A stretch of 64,000 nucleotides of DNA from Nectonema munidae (taxonomy: Eukaryota; Nematomorpha; Nectonematoida; Nectonematidae), in NCBI GenBank assembly GCA_030549495.1, contig JAUIRK010000061.1, forward strand, positions 62,001 through 126,000, given 5' to 3'. This document shows, piece by piece, positions 1-12,818 of this stretch. A program made the translations under genes and the position numbers. The notes below the pieces were generated by a model. It was given only the letters and a program-made list of their open reading frames with translations. It did not search any database and was not told the DNA's origin. Position 1 is the stretch's first letter; every line of letters begins with the position of its first letter.

Positions 1-1
1 G

Positions 2-75
2 TTTGAAAAGTTTCAAAAAATATCTGTTGTGCCCGGATGTGCGCCCCTGAAGTGACATCGTTGAAACTTTTGAAA
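2..75. repeat. Short inverted repeat at the window edge
   Basis: Arms at 2-14 and 63-75 are reverse complements with one mismatch in 13 and enclose a GC-richer 48-bp loop. It could be the outer end of the neighbouring piggyBac copy or of another transposon that starts outside the window. No function is assigned. Confidence 0.35.
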
Positions 76-438
76 TGAAAAGTTATAAATGGCATGTGGA
101 TAAGTATTTTACTAGCTTTGCTGACTGGGATGGCAGTAATCGCTGTACACAGTATCACCTCTTTTCATTTTATTTTTGTCTTCACGACAATTTATCAATG
201 CATTACTCATCCTTTCTCTACCACATTATTATGTGTCTTAATGAAAAATTTCTCCATTCGCAATGATTTCAACTTCTTTATTATGTTTTGTTCCAAGTAT
301 TTTGTCGGTCAAAAATGTGAATCTAAAAAGGGGTATCACAAAATACAAAGATTTACCTTGTATTGAATTATTTTCCATAAAATTAAAATGTTGGACAAAT
401 CATTTCATGGAAATATCTATAAATATGAGGGCTCAATC

Positions 439-1753
439 TTATGCACAAACTATTAAAAAAATGCGACGCAGTGCATTTTCTAGTGTCTTTCGTGTAACGG
501 TATTAAAGGAGACCATTTGGTCAAAAGTATCAACACCACCCTTTGTTCTGTTATAGTTTTCGATAATAATAATAAGAGGAACTTTCTCTTTTGAAGAATT
601 CAAACTTTTGTCATGATGATATGTGCTTTGTAACAAGACACTTTTATACTTTTTAGGCATGTAGGAAACTGATAACATCATTAGAAAAATAAAATAAGGA
701 ACTAAACTGAGCTCTTCCTCTACAAGATGAAAAGTTTTCTGGAAGAGACGGTTTGTTCCTCCTGATAGTGCCTATTGATGAGAGATTTTTTTAAGTAGTT
801 ATTTTGCCAAAGGAAACGAACAAAAAAAGTTATTGAATGTTACATTATAACCTTTCAAGCCTTTAGTCAAATCTAAAACAACTTTTTCTCCTAAATTATG
901 TTGTATTGAATCAAAGTTTTTGCCTAAATATGGCATTATTCTCAACACTCACATAATGTGATACTGAATGACAAATTACCCAAAATTTTATACCATATTT
1001 TGCAGGTTTTTGCGCATGTATTTTCTTAAAAAAGCTCTACTTCTAAAACCTTTCAGTTGCTCATCAACTATGACAAAAAATTCATATTATAGAATTTTTC
1101 CAAGACTCTACTCCATTCTTTCCACACTTCTCGAATAGCAGTGAATTTATCTAAGCTCCTACGTTGATTTCTGGAAGATGCGTCATCGAATCTGATTATT
1201 CCACAGAGTTGTTCAAACCTATGCCTAGACATTATGATAGAAAAAATTGATCTAGCATTTTTTAGAGACCAACGATTTTTGGTAGCCTCATTTTTCGATC
1301 TATACACCCTAAGTAGAAGTAAAATTCCAAAAAATGCATCGAGTTCAATTTCATCTATATTCATTCAAAGAATACCATATTTTTCCAAACCCTTCTTATT
1401 AGAATTTTCAATTATCAGTTTGTATACTTTTTGTGAAAAGAATATAAAAACGCAGACCTTTCATCGCTGATACGTGATAAAGCATACCTTGTGGTTTAGA
1501 ATGCACAATATTAGAAGCCTTATGACGCCTCATAGTTTCATGAAAAGAAGAACTCCACTTTACTTTTTTTCTTTGGAAAATCTTCTTTTGGGCAAAAAGA
1601 CAACGATGAATGACAAATACTAGAACTGGAAGTAGAACTTGACGCTAAAGATAAGTGATATTCATTCTCAGAAGCTACTTCATCATTAGATAAGGAAGAT
1701 TCATCTCTTTCTATAATTCTAGACTTTGGGATTCTAAGAAGAACTCTTGACAT
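439..1753 (-). pseudogene. piggyBac transposase remnant (copy 1)
   Basis: Reading leftward on the - strand, the pieces follow the order of a piggyBac transposase. A serine-rich acidic N-terminus (1753-1538) is followed by the FFGILLLL...YRSKNEATKNRW and IIRFDDASSRN blocks (1364-1068). In another frame come a VDEQLKGFRSRAF block near 1070, which carries the first catalytic Asp, and a PYLGK...EKVVLDLTKGLKGYNVTF block near 860-940. Last is LLQSTYHHDKSL...KGGVDTFDQM (681-439), which carries the third catalytic Asp. The frame changes several times and there are in-frame stops, so it is inactive. It resembles copy 3 (20850-23128) more than copy 2. No TTAA-bounded end pair was found; the C-terminal end seems decayed or lies close to the window start. 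Family assignment is firm, limits are not. Confidence 0.85.
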
Positions 1754-2439
1754 TGTTAGAAGATGAAGAGGGGACTTTCACGCAATATAAAACTAAAAAA
1801 AACACGCCGAAAAAACCAAGAATCTTTTGGAAATATGGTAGAATTGGAAAACACCGCTTTAGAAATGCAAGACGGTAAAACAATGAGTGAAACAAAAGAA
1901 TTGAAAACTACAAACGATGGTGCATAAATCAATGTTGCAAATAGAATTGAAGGTTATAAAATGAAATGTTTGATAAAATTGCGCAAGATTTATATGATAC
2001 AGATAATTTCGAATGATCACAAAATGGTATGCAAAGAGACGGAAATAACCTTGGAATCAAAATATGAGTCTAATTGATCACAGAGCATATAAAAGTGTAC
2101 TACTCCCTTGTATACACGCACTTTGCATATACTTATGCACAGTGAAAGAATGATATGTCAAAAAGGATCCAAAGGGGTAATAAGTAATTTTTTTCTTAGA
2201 GTTATATGAAACCATCAAACCAAATGAAAATTATATCATTGAAATTTAAAAATAATAAAAGTCAAAAAGGGAGGATGCTTAATTTTGTTCCATAATGGCG
2301 TTTTTAGTGTAAGTTCTTCCTCCCTATTAACCTTATTAGTGCTGGGCAAAATTTGTCCCCTCAAGTGCTGGGGGGGGGCGTAAAGTGCCCCCTCTATTTT
2401 TCTCAGATATTAATAATTTTTTTTTAAATATTTTTAATG
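1754..2439. other. Non-coding flank, no gene seen
   Basis: No coding segment is recognisable. At 2268-2335 a short hairpin (AGGGAGGA and TCCTCCCT) is followed by TTAACCTTATTAGTGCTGGG at about 2337, then a run of nine G at 2370-2378. This is reminiscent of a piggyBac terminus, but no matching partner end was found, so no element is called. Confidence 0.4.
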
Positions 2440-3760
2440 TTACATATATATTTCAACTATGCTGAATTCAGTGGTGATGTCCATTTTTTTTTTATCAAAA
2501 TCAATCAAACATGTCAAAAAATTGATTTATATTTGACAGCTCATCTCAAAAAGGAACTTTTTATTTAAATAATTATATAAAGTTTTTTACGCATGTATAC
2601 CCATTTTCAAATATGCTGAATTCAGTGGTGATATTCAAATCAATCAAACCTGACAAAAAATTGACCTAAATGTGACAGCTCATCTCAAAAAGTAACTTTT
2701 TATCTAAATAAGTATATAAAGTTTTTTACACATGTATACCCATTTTCAAATATGCTGAATTCAGTGGTGATATTCATTTTTTATGAAAATCAATCAAACC
2801 TGTCAAAAAATTGATCTAAATGTGACAGCTCATCTCAAAAAGGAACTTTTTATCTAAATAAGTATATAAAGTTTTTTACACATGTATACCCATTTTCAAA
2901 TATGCTGAATTCAGTGGTGATATTCATTTTTTATAAAATCAATCAAACCTGTCAAAAAATTGATCTAAATGTGATAGCTCATCTCAAAAAGGAACTTTTT
3001 ATCTAAATAAGTATATAAAGTTTTTTACACATGTATACCCATTTTCAAATATGCTGAATTCAGTGGTGATATTCATTTTTTATGAAAATCATTCAAATCT
3101 ATCAAAAAAGTGATTTACATATGACAGCTCATCTCAAAAAAGAAACTTTTTATTTAAATAATTATAAAATATTTTTTACACATATACACCCATTTTACAG
3201 CATGCTAAATTCAGCGGTGATATTCATTTTTTTTTATAAAAATCAATTAAAGTTATCAAAGCATTGATTTATATATGACAGCTCATCTTAAAAAGAAACT
3301 TTTTATCTAAGTAATAATATAAAGTTTTTTACATATATATACCCATTTTCAAGCATGCGTAATTCAGTGGTGATATTCATTTTTTTTATAAAAATCAATC
3401 AAAACTGTCAAAAAATTGATTTATCCCAAAAAGAAAGGATCAGGCACGGTTTTTTGAATTAGAGAATTACGTTTAATAGAAAGTATAGGGAGGTGATGAA
3501 GTTTACCGTGTATGGCATTTTTCACACATATACCCATTTTCAAGTTAGCTGTGTTTACTGGTTATATTCCTTTTTTTTTATAAATATAACCTGACAAAAT
3601 AATTTAAATATGACAGCCCATTTCAAAATTAAAATTTTTATTCTTTTAAAGTTTTTTATACATTTCAAGTATGCAGAATTTAATGGTGATATTCATTTTT
3701 TTATGAAATCAATAAAACCTGTCAAAAAATCGATTAAACCTGTAAATCAATGTCAAATAT
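2440..3760. repeat. Satellite A, tandem array with ~150-bp unit
   Basis: The phrase GCTGAATTCAGTGGTGAT recurs at 2461, 2615, 2754, 2904 and 3053, with diverged versions near 3204, 3357, 3548 and 3673. Spacing is 139-154 bp for most units, so there are about eight to nine copies. Each unit also holds a conserved TGACAGCTCATCTCAAAAA segment and a TATACCCATTTTCAA segment. The central units are nearly identical, while the outer ones, especially after 3400, carry indels and substitutions. This is typical of a satellite homogenised in its centre. Short open frames inside it are artefacts. Confidence 0.93.
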
Positions 3761-4679
3761 ATAAACATAAAAATAACTTCTACTTGCAGTATTTCTCTGG
3801 TAATTATTTTCTTAATTTATTTAATAAATCAACTTTAGGTGTTTAATTCACTCAAAATATTTCATTTTACAGTAACTTATGTAACTCGATAGGACCTCCA
3901 TCTTTTTGGCTACAAATTCGCTATCGGCTCGTAGTCTTTACGTCATATTATAATTTATAGTATGTAATTTTGGTATTCATTCTATGATGATCCTTTCTTG
4001 GTAGCTCTTTTTTCATTAGAAATTTATATTCTTCAATGTTTGTTCGAAAATTTTTTTATAAGGATAAAATTAGTTTTTTCCTCTCTCAAAGCATTCTGAT
4101 CAAAGAATCTTCTTGATGATCTTAGACTTTTTTATCAGTATCGTGTATTTTATTATCAGGAAAAATTATCTCTTTGACACAAAAGGAAAAAGATGGACAA
4201 ATTCAATTTAAATTAAAAATATCTTGATCGTGACTAAATTCTCACATATTAGCATCTGTGCCATTTTTGATAAATCTGACCTATTCTAAATTTTCAGATT
4301 TCTTAGCCATCTTAGCTAAATGTTAACTGTAATCCTAGATGATAAGCTATAGATTTAAATATTTTTCATTTGTAAAAGAGGAACTTCTTTTTCACAGTCA
4401 AAATCTTTTTTGAAGCATCTAATATTATATAATTAAACCACTTCCTAGTTCATTAGAACATTGTAGATCTTCAATTTAGTCAAGATACATATTTTTTTAT
4501 TATTTGTTTTGATCACATGTTCTCTTTTCAATTAGTTTTCAACTTGGTTCCTTAATACGTTTTATTTTTTTTAATAAATATTTCATACTCAAGATGATTG
4601 TAGAAAGTATTATAAGCCAAAATATACAAAAAAAAAGTATATTTTTACTATATACCTAATATGCAGCCATTTTTTGAAA
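3761..4679. other. AT-rich spacer between two satellites
   Basis: No coding, RNA or repeat structure could be supported. It separates satellite A from satellite B. Confidence 0.5.
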
Positions 4680-6275
4680 ATTTTTTACAGAACTGATTTT
4701 CAGACATACATTACTAATTCAATTGCCACTTCGAGATATTTTTTAACCGTATTATCCAAAATCCAGTACAGAAATAAAATAAGCATAGTCGATTTGGTAT
4801 AAAACAGATATTTTATTTTTTTTGAAAATATTTTTGAAGACAGTATCTAGAAGTAAACCGCAAATCTGATTCAAGCTTACAGATATTTTAAAACCATAAA
4901 TGCCAAACCTGAGTCCAAAAATGAAACCAACATCTTCCATTTGGCATAAAAACAGATATTTTATTTAAATTTCAAAAATATTTCTGTAGACATTAGACGT
5001 AAATCGAAAATTTGATTGACACTTTCAGACATTTAAGACCTCTAAATGCAAAAAATGATTTTAGAAATAAAAATTATCATGGTCGAATTGGTATAAAAAC
5101 ATATATTTCATGTAAAATTAGAGAGAATATTTTGGGATATATATAGTTTTCAGACATAAACCGCAAATTTTATTGACACTAGCAGTAAAACCCCTAAATG
5201 CGAAAACTCTGTTCAGAAATGAAATCATCATGATCTATTTGCCATAAAAACAAATTTTAGAACTAAACGCAAATTTAATTTATACTTATATGTATTTTCA
5301 AATTCAAACTGCAAAAATTGAGTCCATAAATGAAACTAGCATGGTTGATTTGGTATAAAAACATATATTTAATTGTAAAATTTGAATGAATGTTTTTGGA
5401 GACAATTTTTAGAAGTAAACCGCAAATTTAATTAACACTTATAGATATTTTCACATCCTAAATGTAAAAAATGAGTTCAGAAATGAAAAGAGCATGATTA
5501 ATTTGGTATAAAAACATATATTTCAAGAGAATATTTTTGGAGACAATTTTCAGAAGTAAACCGCAAATTTGATTAATGCTTATAAGTATTTTCAAATTCT
5601 AAATGTAAAAAATGAGTTCAAAAATGAAAACAGCATGTTCGATTTGGTATAAAAACAAATATTTCATGTAAAATTGAGAGAATATTTTTGGAGATAGCTT
5701 TTAGAAGTAAACCGCAAATTTTGCATGATATTTTAAAACCTCTAAATGTGAAAAATGAGTTCAGAAATGAAAACAGCATGGTTAATCTGGTATAAAACAT
5801 ATATTTCATTGTAAAATTTGAGTGAATGTTTTTGGAGATAATTTTCAGAAGTAAACCGCAAATTTGATTAAGACTTATAGTTATTTTCACATCCTAAACG
5901 TAAAAAATGAGCCCAGAAATGAAACCAGCATGGCCGTTTTAGTATAACATATATTTCATTGTAAAATTTGAATGAATGTTTTTGGAGATAATTTTTAGAA
6001 GTAAACCGCAAATTTGATTAACACTTATATGTATTTTCAGATCCTAAACGTAAAAAATTAGTCCAGAAATGAAACCAGCATGACCGATTTAGTATAACAC
6101 ATATATTTTATGTAAAATGTGAAGGAATGTTTTTGGAGACAATTTTCAGAAGTAAACCGCAAATTTGATTAATACTTATAGGTATTTTCCAATCCTAAAT
6201 GTAAAAAATGAGTCCAGAAATGGAAACAGCATGACCGATTTAGTATAAAAACATATATTTTACGTAAAATTTGAA
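4680..6275. repeat. Satellite B, tandem array with ~148-bp unit
   Basis: The phrase AGTAAACCGCAAATTTGAT recurs at about 4852, 5415, 5560, 5706, 5851, 6001 and 6153. More diverged units are visible near 4990, 5156 and 5263. Each unit also holds GAGTTCAGAAATGAAA and GATTTGGTATAAAAACATAT. About ten units are present. The sequence is unrelated to satellite A despite the similar unit length. The same family occurs in inverted orientation at 38640-39510 and, decayed, at 42450-42810. Confidence 0.92.
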
Positions 6276-6568
6276 GGTATATTTTATTAGATATATTTTT
6301 GATCAATCAAAATTCTGATTGACATTTTCTAAAAAGTAGCCATGATTATGGAAAAAATTAAATATATAAAGATAATGTCAAAATTTTGCTGAAAAATTTT
6401 AATTTTTGATTTTGATTCAGTTTTGGACATGAAGGGGTCATTCAACTACCATGAAAATGGTTTCAAAAGATGCAGCTAGCGATTTTAGGAAAAGTCACAA
6501 AATTTGAAGGGATATGATTCAGCCAATTTTCTACAATTAATTTTTTAGTGAAGGGGGGGGGGCAAATC
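6276..6568. other. Non-satellite insert inside satellite B
   Basis: The repeat phrases of satellite B stop at about 6275 and resume at about 6568. The insert has no gene. Its right edge is a run of ten G at 6553-6562, immediately before satellite sequence resumes. This may be a small insertion whose G-run marks its terminus. Confidence 0.45.
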
Positions 6569-6770
6569 CTAAATGTAAAAAATGAGTTCAAAAATGAAAA
6601 CAGCATGATCGATTTGGTATAACAACAAATATTTCATGTAAAATTGAGAGAATATTTTTGGAGATAGCTTTTAGAAGTAAACCGCAAATTTTGCATGATA
6701 TTTTAAAACCTCTAAATGTGAAAAATGAGTTCAGAAATGAATCATATAGTTTAGGAATTGAAAAAAAGTA
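6569..6770. repeat. Satellite B, detached block
   Basis: About one and a third units of satellite B, almost identical over 150 bp to the units at 5590-5775. The similarity suggests a recent duplication or conversion between the two blocks. Confidence 0.85.
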
Positions 6771-7440
6771 ATATCTAAGTAATAGGGTTAAGCTTAACGT
6801 CAACAATGAATGAGGACTTATATATAGCTCTTTCTTTCTCACTTCAAATAGATTCGCACCATCTTGAAATTATGTGTATAAAAGGGGTAAAGATATCAAC
6901 AATAAAAAAATTGGAAATTTTATTGAATGAAAAAATCATTCATTAATTTTCAGTTGTTCTATTTCTTCTTCCTAAAAATTAAAAAATGCTTTATTGAGAA
7001 AAATAAATAAAAAAAAAACACATCCAAATTACATAACTTTTCTAAGGTAATTTCTATCAATAATGTAAAACAGAACTAAAGTTAGAAAACTTAGTTTTTC
7101 ATTCTTTTTAGTGCATAAGAATAAGTGTAAGTTAGTTAGACTCAAAAAAGGGTATAAAATAAAGGTAAAATTGTGCAAACAAAAATCAAACAATAAATTG
7201 AGATTGCAGTATACTTCATTTTTCTCGGCATTATTCAAAAATAGTTTAAAAGCTAATTGATGCAAGCTACAAAAATCTACAAAAAGTAAAATAACTTTTA
7301 ACATTTTGCAATGATTTGCCTTTTATAATAACTTTTAAGGAAAAAAAGTCAATCAGAAAAAGTTATAGAACTTCAACAAAAACTAAAAAATTTTACATCA
7401 TAACTAAAGTTTTTTGAAAACTAATATGACGTATCTCCTA
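6771..7440. other. AT-rich sequence, nothing recognised
   Basis: No homology, RNA or repeat structure is seen. A - strand open frame here (7304-7029) has a low-complexity, Phe/Leu-rich translation and no motif. Confidence 0.4.
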
Positions 7441-7449
7441 CAGCATACA

Positions 7450-7592
7450 ATATAGGTGGCATGGCAGGTTGGTTGAGATGATGGACTCAGCACGGAAGCC
7501 TTTAGATTAGATTTCTCATCGATACCAATTTGTTCTTAGTTTGACGCCTTGTCAATGAAAACACACCCACAGTACCTTTACCTAACCTTTTA
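7450..7592 (+). repeat. tRNA-derived SINE-like element, copy 1
   Basis: A box-A-like stretch (TGGTTGAGATGATGGACTCA near 7471) is followed by a box-B-like ATCGATACCAATTTG near 7528. A tail segment GTCAATGAAAACACACCCAC (about 7552) follows. A diverged copy at 57130-57250 keeps the CGATAC segment, the CGATGAAAACACGCC tail segment and the ACTTTAACCTTA end. The pairing of a tRNA-like head and a shared non-tRNA body supports a SINE. The parental tRNA looks Leu-like, but that is uncertain. Confidence 0.5.
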
Positions 7593-8249
7593 CTCAAAAT
7601 TGAAAAATTTGCTCTCTCTCTCTCTTTAACAAGAGAGAAAGGAGACAAAATAAACGAATAAATCAATTTTTACTATTTTAAAATGAAACTATCTGTTCTC
7701 AGAATAATTTCAAAATGATAGGAGGCATAAAAATGAGAGTTTATTTGATATTTTCAAGTTTTTATAAGCAGCAAAAGCCAACGTTGAAGTAGCTAACTAA
7801 CCCTTATAGGGTGATTTGGTAACGCTTGTATTTTTACATTTTGTAAAATAGTATACAAAAAATAGTAGTTTAATCGCTTTTCATAAAATTATTTAAGTCT
7901 AAGAACACAAAATCATTAAAAAACTATTTAAACAAACATAAATCATAAAAATCATAGTATACGAGAACAAGAAAATCATTGCGTTTTTTTACTATTTCTG
8001 TCTACAAATAAAATTCTTACAGCTGTCATAAATAGATCAAGTATATTTTTAACAACTGAAACATTTTGTTTCGATATTATATTTTTATTATAATAATAAT
8101 CAAAAAATTTTCTTAAAAAAGATTTAATTAATTATGTACAAAAATATCTGCTCAGAGTATTTATAGCTAGTCAAAATATTCATCCCCAAATAGCTATTGA
8201 AAAAAAAATTTTGACTTGAAAAAATTAAAGTTTTCAAATGCTGCAAAAT
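7593..8249. other. AT-rich sequence, nothing recognised
   Basis: No gene or repeat is supported. It forms the 3' flank of the LINE insertion. Confidence 0.4.
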
Positions 8250-8824
8250 AGAATAGAATAGAATAGAATTTATTGAACAAAAAAAGGATGACTTTTTATC
8301 TGTTCATCTTATATAATATGTATGTGTGTGAAGGTATAATTATGTGTTATACAAAGTTGACATAACTTTTTATGTGTAAAATAAATGTTTTATCAGATAT
8401 ATAAAAAAGTGTGTTGAAAATAACAAGAATATACAAAATAGAGGGGAGAAGAAATACAATGTAGGATAAAAGAAATGATAGAGAAAGGTGCAGGTAATAA
8501 ATTTACATAGCAAATCAGGAAAAAAAATTAAACCGGATTTTAGAGGCAGAAAGATATCCTGTATTTATGAGAGTGAAATCAATGCTGACCATATTTAGTT
8601 AGCAACGGAGAACATCCTTTTGCGAATTGAGCAAAGGATTAGGAAAAAAGCATAGGGAGCAAAAGAAAGAGCAAGAACATTGAAAGATAATATATATATG
8701 TATATATATGTATTATAATTTATAGACATTTGGAAAATACCCAATTACCATAAACAAAACTATAATATATTAAATTAGTGAAAAAAATTAGTGAAAAAAA
8801 TTTGTGTGATATGAAAACCTAAAA

Positions 8825-10090
8825 TTATTGATTGCCAAGGAAAAACAGTTTAATCCTTTTTTTAAAGTTTTTCAGAATTGTCTCTTCTCGAATTACCTCA
8901 GGAAGGGAGTTCCAAACCTTCACTGCTCGGTTTAAAAAACTATTTCTGTATGTGGCAGTATAACAACTCTTAATCATTATATTTTCTTTATTTCTTAAAT
9001 TATATGTAACAAAATCTTTGGTTTGAAATAAAGAAAAATTGTTTACAAAATTGAGATTTTTACATTTATACATGAAGATTGCGAGTTGAAACCTTTCAAT
9101 TTGTTCAAGATTCATAATAGAATATTTTTTTCTTACATAATTACCAGAAAAGCCTGCAATAAATCGAAGCGCCTTTTTCATTTTAGCTGCTAACCGGTTG
9201 AACTGAACTTTGGATGAATTTGACCAGATGAAGTTACAATATGAGATTTTTGAATGTATCAGTGCGTAATAAATTGTTATTTTCACTCTTTCGGATAGAA
9301 AATCTTTGATTTTCGAAATTTGTCCTAAAGTATATGATACATTTCGAATCACATTTTTATAATGAGTAGTAAAACTTAAATCAGAGTCAAGACTTACCCC
9401 TAGATATTTGAAAGAGTAACACCTCGTTAAAGGACAGTTGCCTATGTTAATAATCAAATCAGATTCGTGTTTACGTTTATTGAAAATAAGATATTTAGAT
9501 TTTTTAATATTGATTGAAAGATTATGATATTCAGACCAGTTATATACTTCATTCAGAAAATTATTTATATGGTCCACTTTATTCAATAAACTTATACTAT
9601 GATGTAGTATTACACAATCATCAGCATACATTGAAATTTTAAATTGTTCGATGCTTAACAGAAAAATATCGTTAACATATATTAAAAAAAAGAGTGGACC
9701 CAGTATCGATCCTTGCGGTACACCCTTTTTAACTATAAGTGTGTTTGAAACGCGGTTATTTAAAACAGTAAACTGTTTCCTATTATGCAAATAACTTTTT
9801 AATAAAACAAGAAATTTTCCTCTAAACCCAAGATTAAACAGTTTATTGATGAGTATTTCATGGTTTACTGAATCAAAGGCTTTCTTATAATCGATGAAAA
9901 TGCACAAACTTTTTAACTTTTTATCATATGAAGATGAAATTCTGTCAACAATCGAAGTTAAGGCCTCTTCAGTCGATACACCTTTCCTGAAACCGAACTG
10001 ATTGCAATCAATTAGTTTGTATCTATTAATAAAACTTTCCATTCTTTTACAAATAAAATTTTTCAAACAATTTGCTGAAATAAGGTACAA
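8825..10090 (-). pseudogene. LINE ORF2, reverse transcriptase part
   Basis: This is the RT half of the LINE polyprotein, which primes reverse transcription of element RNA at a nicked target. Visible motifs are NQFGFRKG (residues 30-37), FIDYKKAFDSVNH with the first catalytic Asp (65-77), GVPQGSILGP (123-132) and YADD (155-158). The thumb phrase YLGVSLDSDLSF follows, and the C-terminus is typical of CR1/Jockey proteins (KVWNSLPE near the end). The catalytic residues are intact. It overlaps the upstream endonuclease frame by about 44 bp in a different frame. The conserved phrase YRPISL..YFSKLFEK lies in the upstream frame and the continuation ..NFICKRMESFINRY in this one, so a single frameshift lies between about 10050 and 10085. 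Confidence 0.93.
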
Positions 10091-11390
10091 GACTTATTGG
10101 ACGATAATTATTTTTATCATTGAGATTTCCTTGTTTAAAGATAGGAGTAATTTTGCTTATTTTCATCATATCTGGAAAACAACCTTCACGATAAATTTTA
10201 TCATAAATAACTTTCAAATTATTACTCAAATAGTAAGATAATATTTTACCTAGTTTGTTGGACACATCATCCCAACCAAAGGAAGAAGATGAGTTGAATG
10301 TATTTGCTGCTGTCCATATTTCTTCAACTGAAATTTCATCAAAGTAAAAACTATTTTCATTAAAGTTTTCATTAACTTTAAAGACGTCATTTTTATGGGT
10401 TTGTCCTATTTCTAGAAATGCTTCATTTAACTCATTCTCATTACATGTAGTAGCGGTTTTTTTGAATTTACTGAGTAAACAATTAATCATGTTCCAAGTT
10501 TTTTTGCCATCATTATTAAACTGAGCAAAAAGATTAATAAAAAACTTCTGTTTAGCTTTTTTTACTTTTTTATTATAAAGGTTTCGTATTTCCACAAATT
10601 TTTGATGTGTTTCTTTATTGAATGTTTTGCAGTATAGCGAAAAAACTTTATTCTTTTCTTTTTTCAAATGTTTAAGCTCTTTTGTATACCACTTGTACTT
10701 TACATCTTTTTTGGATTTTGCAAAAGGAAATGAAATATCAATAAGTTTTTTGATCTTCAAAATAAATTTCTCATAGTAGCTATTAACATCAAGAGTCTTC
10801 TCAATATTCCAAATTTCTAAAAGCAGTAGATTAGAAAAAATTTGAAAGTTAATGCTGCTCATTTTTCGAGAACATTCCTTTAAATTTTCATTCTTATTTG
10901 CATTAAAGTCATAAAAACTAACAAAATTTGGCAAATGATCAGAAATTGATGTAAAGATATTACCAGAAATGATAGTTTGTTGGTAGAAATTAATGAAAAT
11001 ATTATCTATTAAACTTGCTTTATTTAAAAAACGTGTAGGAGAGGCTATGCAAGGAAAATAACAAAATTCAAGAATTAGATTCAAGAAATCTTGATTGGTT
11101 TGTTTGCTTAGGTTAGTGAGATCAATATTAAAGTCACCAGAAATAGCTACTTTCTCGTTAGATTTAATGTGACTTAAAAATATTTCAAAATCATGTAAAA
11201 ATTCTTTTATATTGGAACAAGGAGGTCTGTATACAACAGCTAATCGTATATTTGTATTGTGTAGATCAACAACCATATATTCAAAAAATTGAGTATCAAA
11301 TAAAAGTTGAACTTCATTATAAGCATACTTATCATTGATATAAAACCCAACACCACCGCCATTTTTATCATTTCTAAGTTTAGTGCACAA
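10047..11390 (-). pseudogene. LINE ORF2, endonuclease and linker part
   Basis: This is the N-terminal part of the same ORF2. GGGVGFYI, VVYRPP, GDFNIDL, SLIDNIF and SDHLP are the exonuclease-endonuclease-phosphatase motifs that nick the target DNA. The catalytic DFN Asp and the SDH His are present. A Lys-rich linker follows, then the start of the RT fingers (NNYRPISLVP). The first endonuclease motifs that should precede GGGVGFYI are absent because the copy is 5'-truncated. Upstream of about 11430 the sequence no longer resembles a LINE. Confidence 0.9.
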
Positions 11391-11430
11391 ATGAAAGTTT
11401 TCAAGGTAACAAACTAAAATTTAAATGTAA

Positions 11431-12818
11431 CAAACGTACTGATAAAGATAAGTGGCCTTTGTTGAAAAAATTTTTTAACGCGAGTCTGACAATATTCATT
11501 GATATAAAATTGTAACGATTGAAAAATATTTTTCTCTCATAATAAACAAATTTTCATTTTTGCAAAATGACTAAATTTTTACCAAAAATCTCTGTGATTA
11601 ATTTGAATAGCTGAACTTTGATATCATGAAAAAAGGTTTTGAAAATATTGAACTTATATTCCGCTAAAAACTAGTTTCTAATGAGATAAAATAGAATTAT
11701 TTTTATTTAACTCAAAAATCTAAATACAAATTAGAGAAGCAGTGGCGTAGCCAAAAAAAAGCTGATAGGGTTTATTTATTTTAAAAATGACAATTTAAGA
11801 ACTTAAAATGTTATTGAGTTTTAGTAGAAAAAGCGGGAGAGAAAAAGAGAGAAGGAGACAGAAGAGAAATAGAATCACTGTGACACAATAAGATGAGAAA
11901 ATCTAGTGGATCATCAACATGTATTTGTCCAAAAATACTACAAGGTGAGACACTGTGATTATTATATAGCTCTCTCACATCGTTTGTAAAATATATTTGA
12001 TAGGAATTTCAGAGCAGCTTGGCATGATATTTTAATCAAATTTAAGTTCTTTTTGTGACTTACTCAAAATTTTGTCCGATGAATTGCTTAACATTACATA
12101 ATCAATTGTATTTCCTTGAGCCTTGATTTAAATTTATCTAAGACAATCTCTTGAAAGGTTATAATATATAGATTTCAAAAAATGTGAAACTTTGCCCATT
12201 AGACACAACATTTTTGAGCTAACTTATCGAATATGTGTTGATGTCTAACATCAGTCTCCAAATCATCATAACAAGTATAGATAGTCGCATTCAATGACTA
12301 AAACCCGGCTATTCAAAAGAAGAATTTATTTGCAATGAAAAAAAGAAAGTCATTATCAAAGGATTAGTGTATAAATATGAGCATCATCATTTGTTCATTA
12401 TACAAAGAAGGCCTGCGGTATATGATTTCTCTTTGTTTTCAAATTTGATGGAAATTTTAAGTGCCAATAAAACTCTAAAGTTATTATCTCTGATACAATC
12501 GACATGATTATTAATTTTGAACAAACATTTAATCCAGCCACGATGTTTCTGGTTGCTAGAGTGTACTCAGTTTAACAGTTCCTCGGATCAGTGGATTTTT
12601 CGTCTAAGTTTTTCTTCACGGATAAAAGCAATAATAGCTTAAGTTGACATAACTTAAATTTTTGTCTATATGTTTATTATACTATATCAGAATAAATATT
12701 TACTATATTAGAGAGTATTGATTTAATGAACAAAAACATACAATTTTATCCGCTTGTGAATAATTATATTATATGCTATTTCTTTTGTTAAACGTTTGGT
12801 GTACGTACCTTGAATGTA
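11431..12818. other. BRF1 5' flank with a transposon-end scrap
   Basis: This region separates the LINE from the BRF1 start. At about 11740 it contains CAGTGGCGTAGCCAAAAAA, a terminus shared by several cut-and-paste transposon families and by elements at 20779 and 43203 in this window; its partner end was not found. The rest is AT-rich. No clear core promoter can be named, though the true BRF1 promoter should lie here. Confidence 0.45.

Larger units (their letters stand above)
8250..11430 (-). mobile_element. CR1/Jockey-type LINE, 5'-truncated
   Basis: On the - strand the element reads apurinic-endonuclease, reverse transcriptase, a ~0.57-kb 3' UTR (8824-8272) and a terminal (ATTCT)n microsatellite tail (8250-8271, seen on + as AATAGAATAGAATAGAAT). 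The sequence starts inside the endonuclease, so the 5' half of that domain and any ORF1 are missing, as expected from target-primed reverse transcription that stopped early. Only one frameshift interrupts about 2.6 kb of coding sequence, so the copy is fairly young. The overall type is clear; the exact clade (CR1, Daphne, Crack or L2-like) cannot be settled by eye. Confidence 0.93.

Noticed and set aside
2328-2400. TTAACC terminus with G-run as right end of piggyBac copy 1
   Set aside because: Orientation is that of a left end and no mirrored partner exists; not called as an element.
2440-3760. Possible CRISPR-like array
   Set aside because: The unit is ~150 bp with variation throughout; there are no short fixed repeats with unique spacers and the context is eukaryotic.
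4752-6842. Three - strand open frames with near-identical peptides
   Set aside because: They are read through satellite B units; the similarity is of the DNA repeat.
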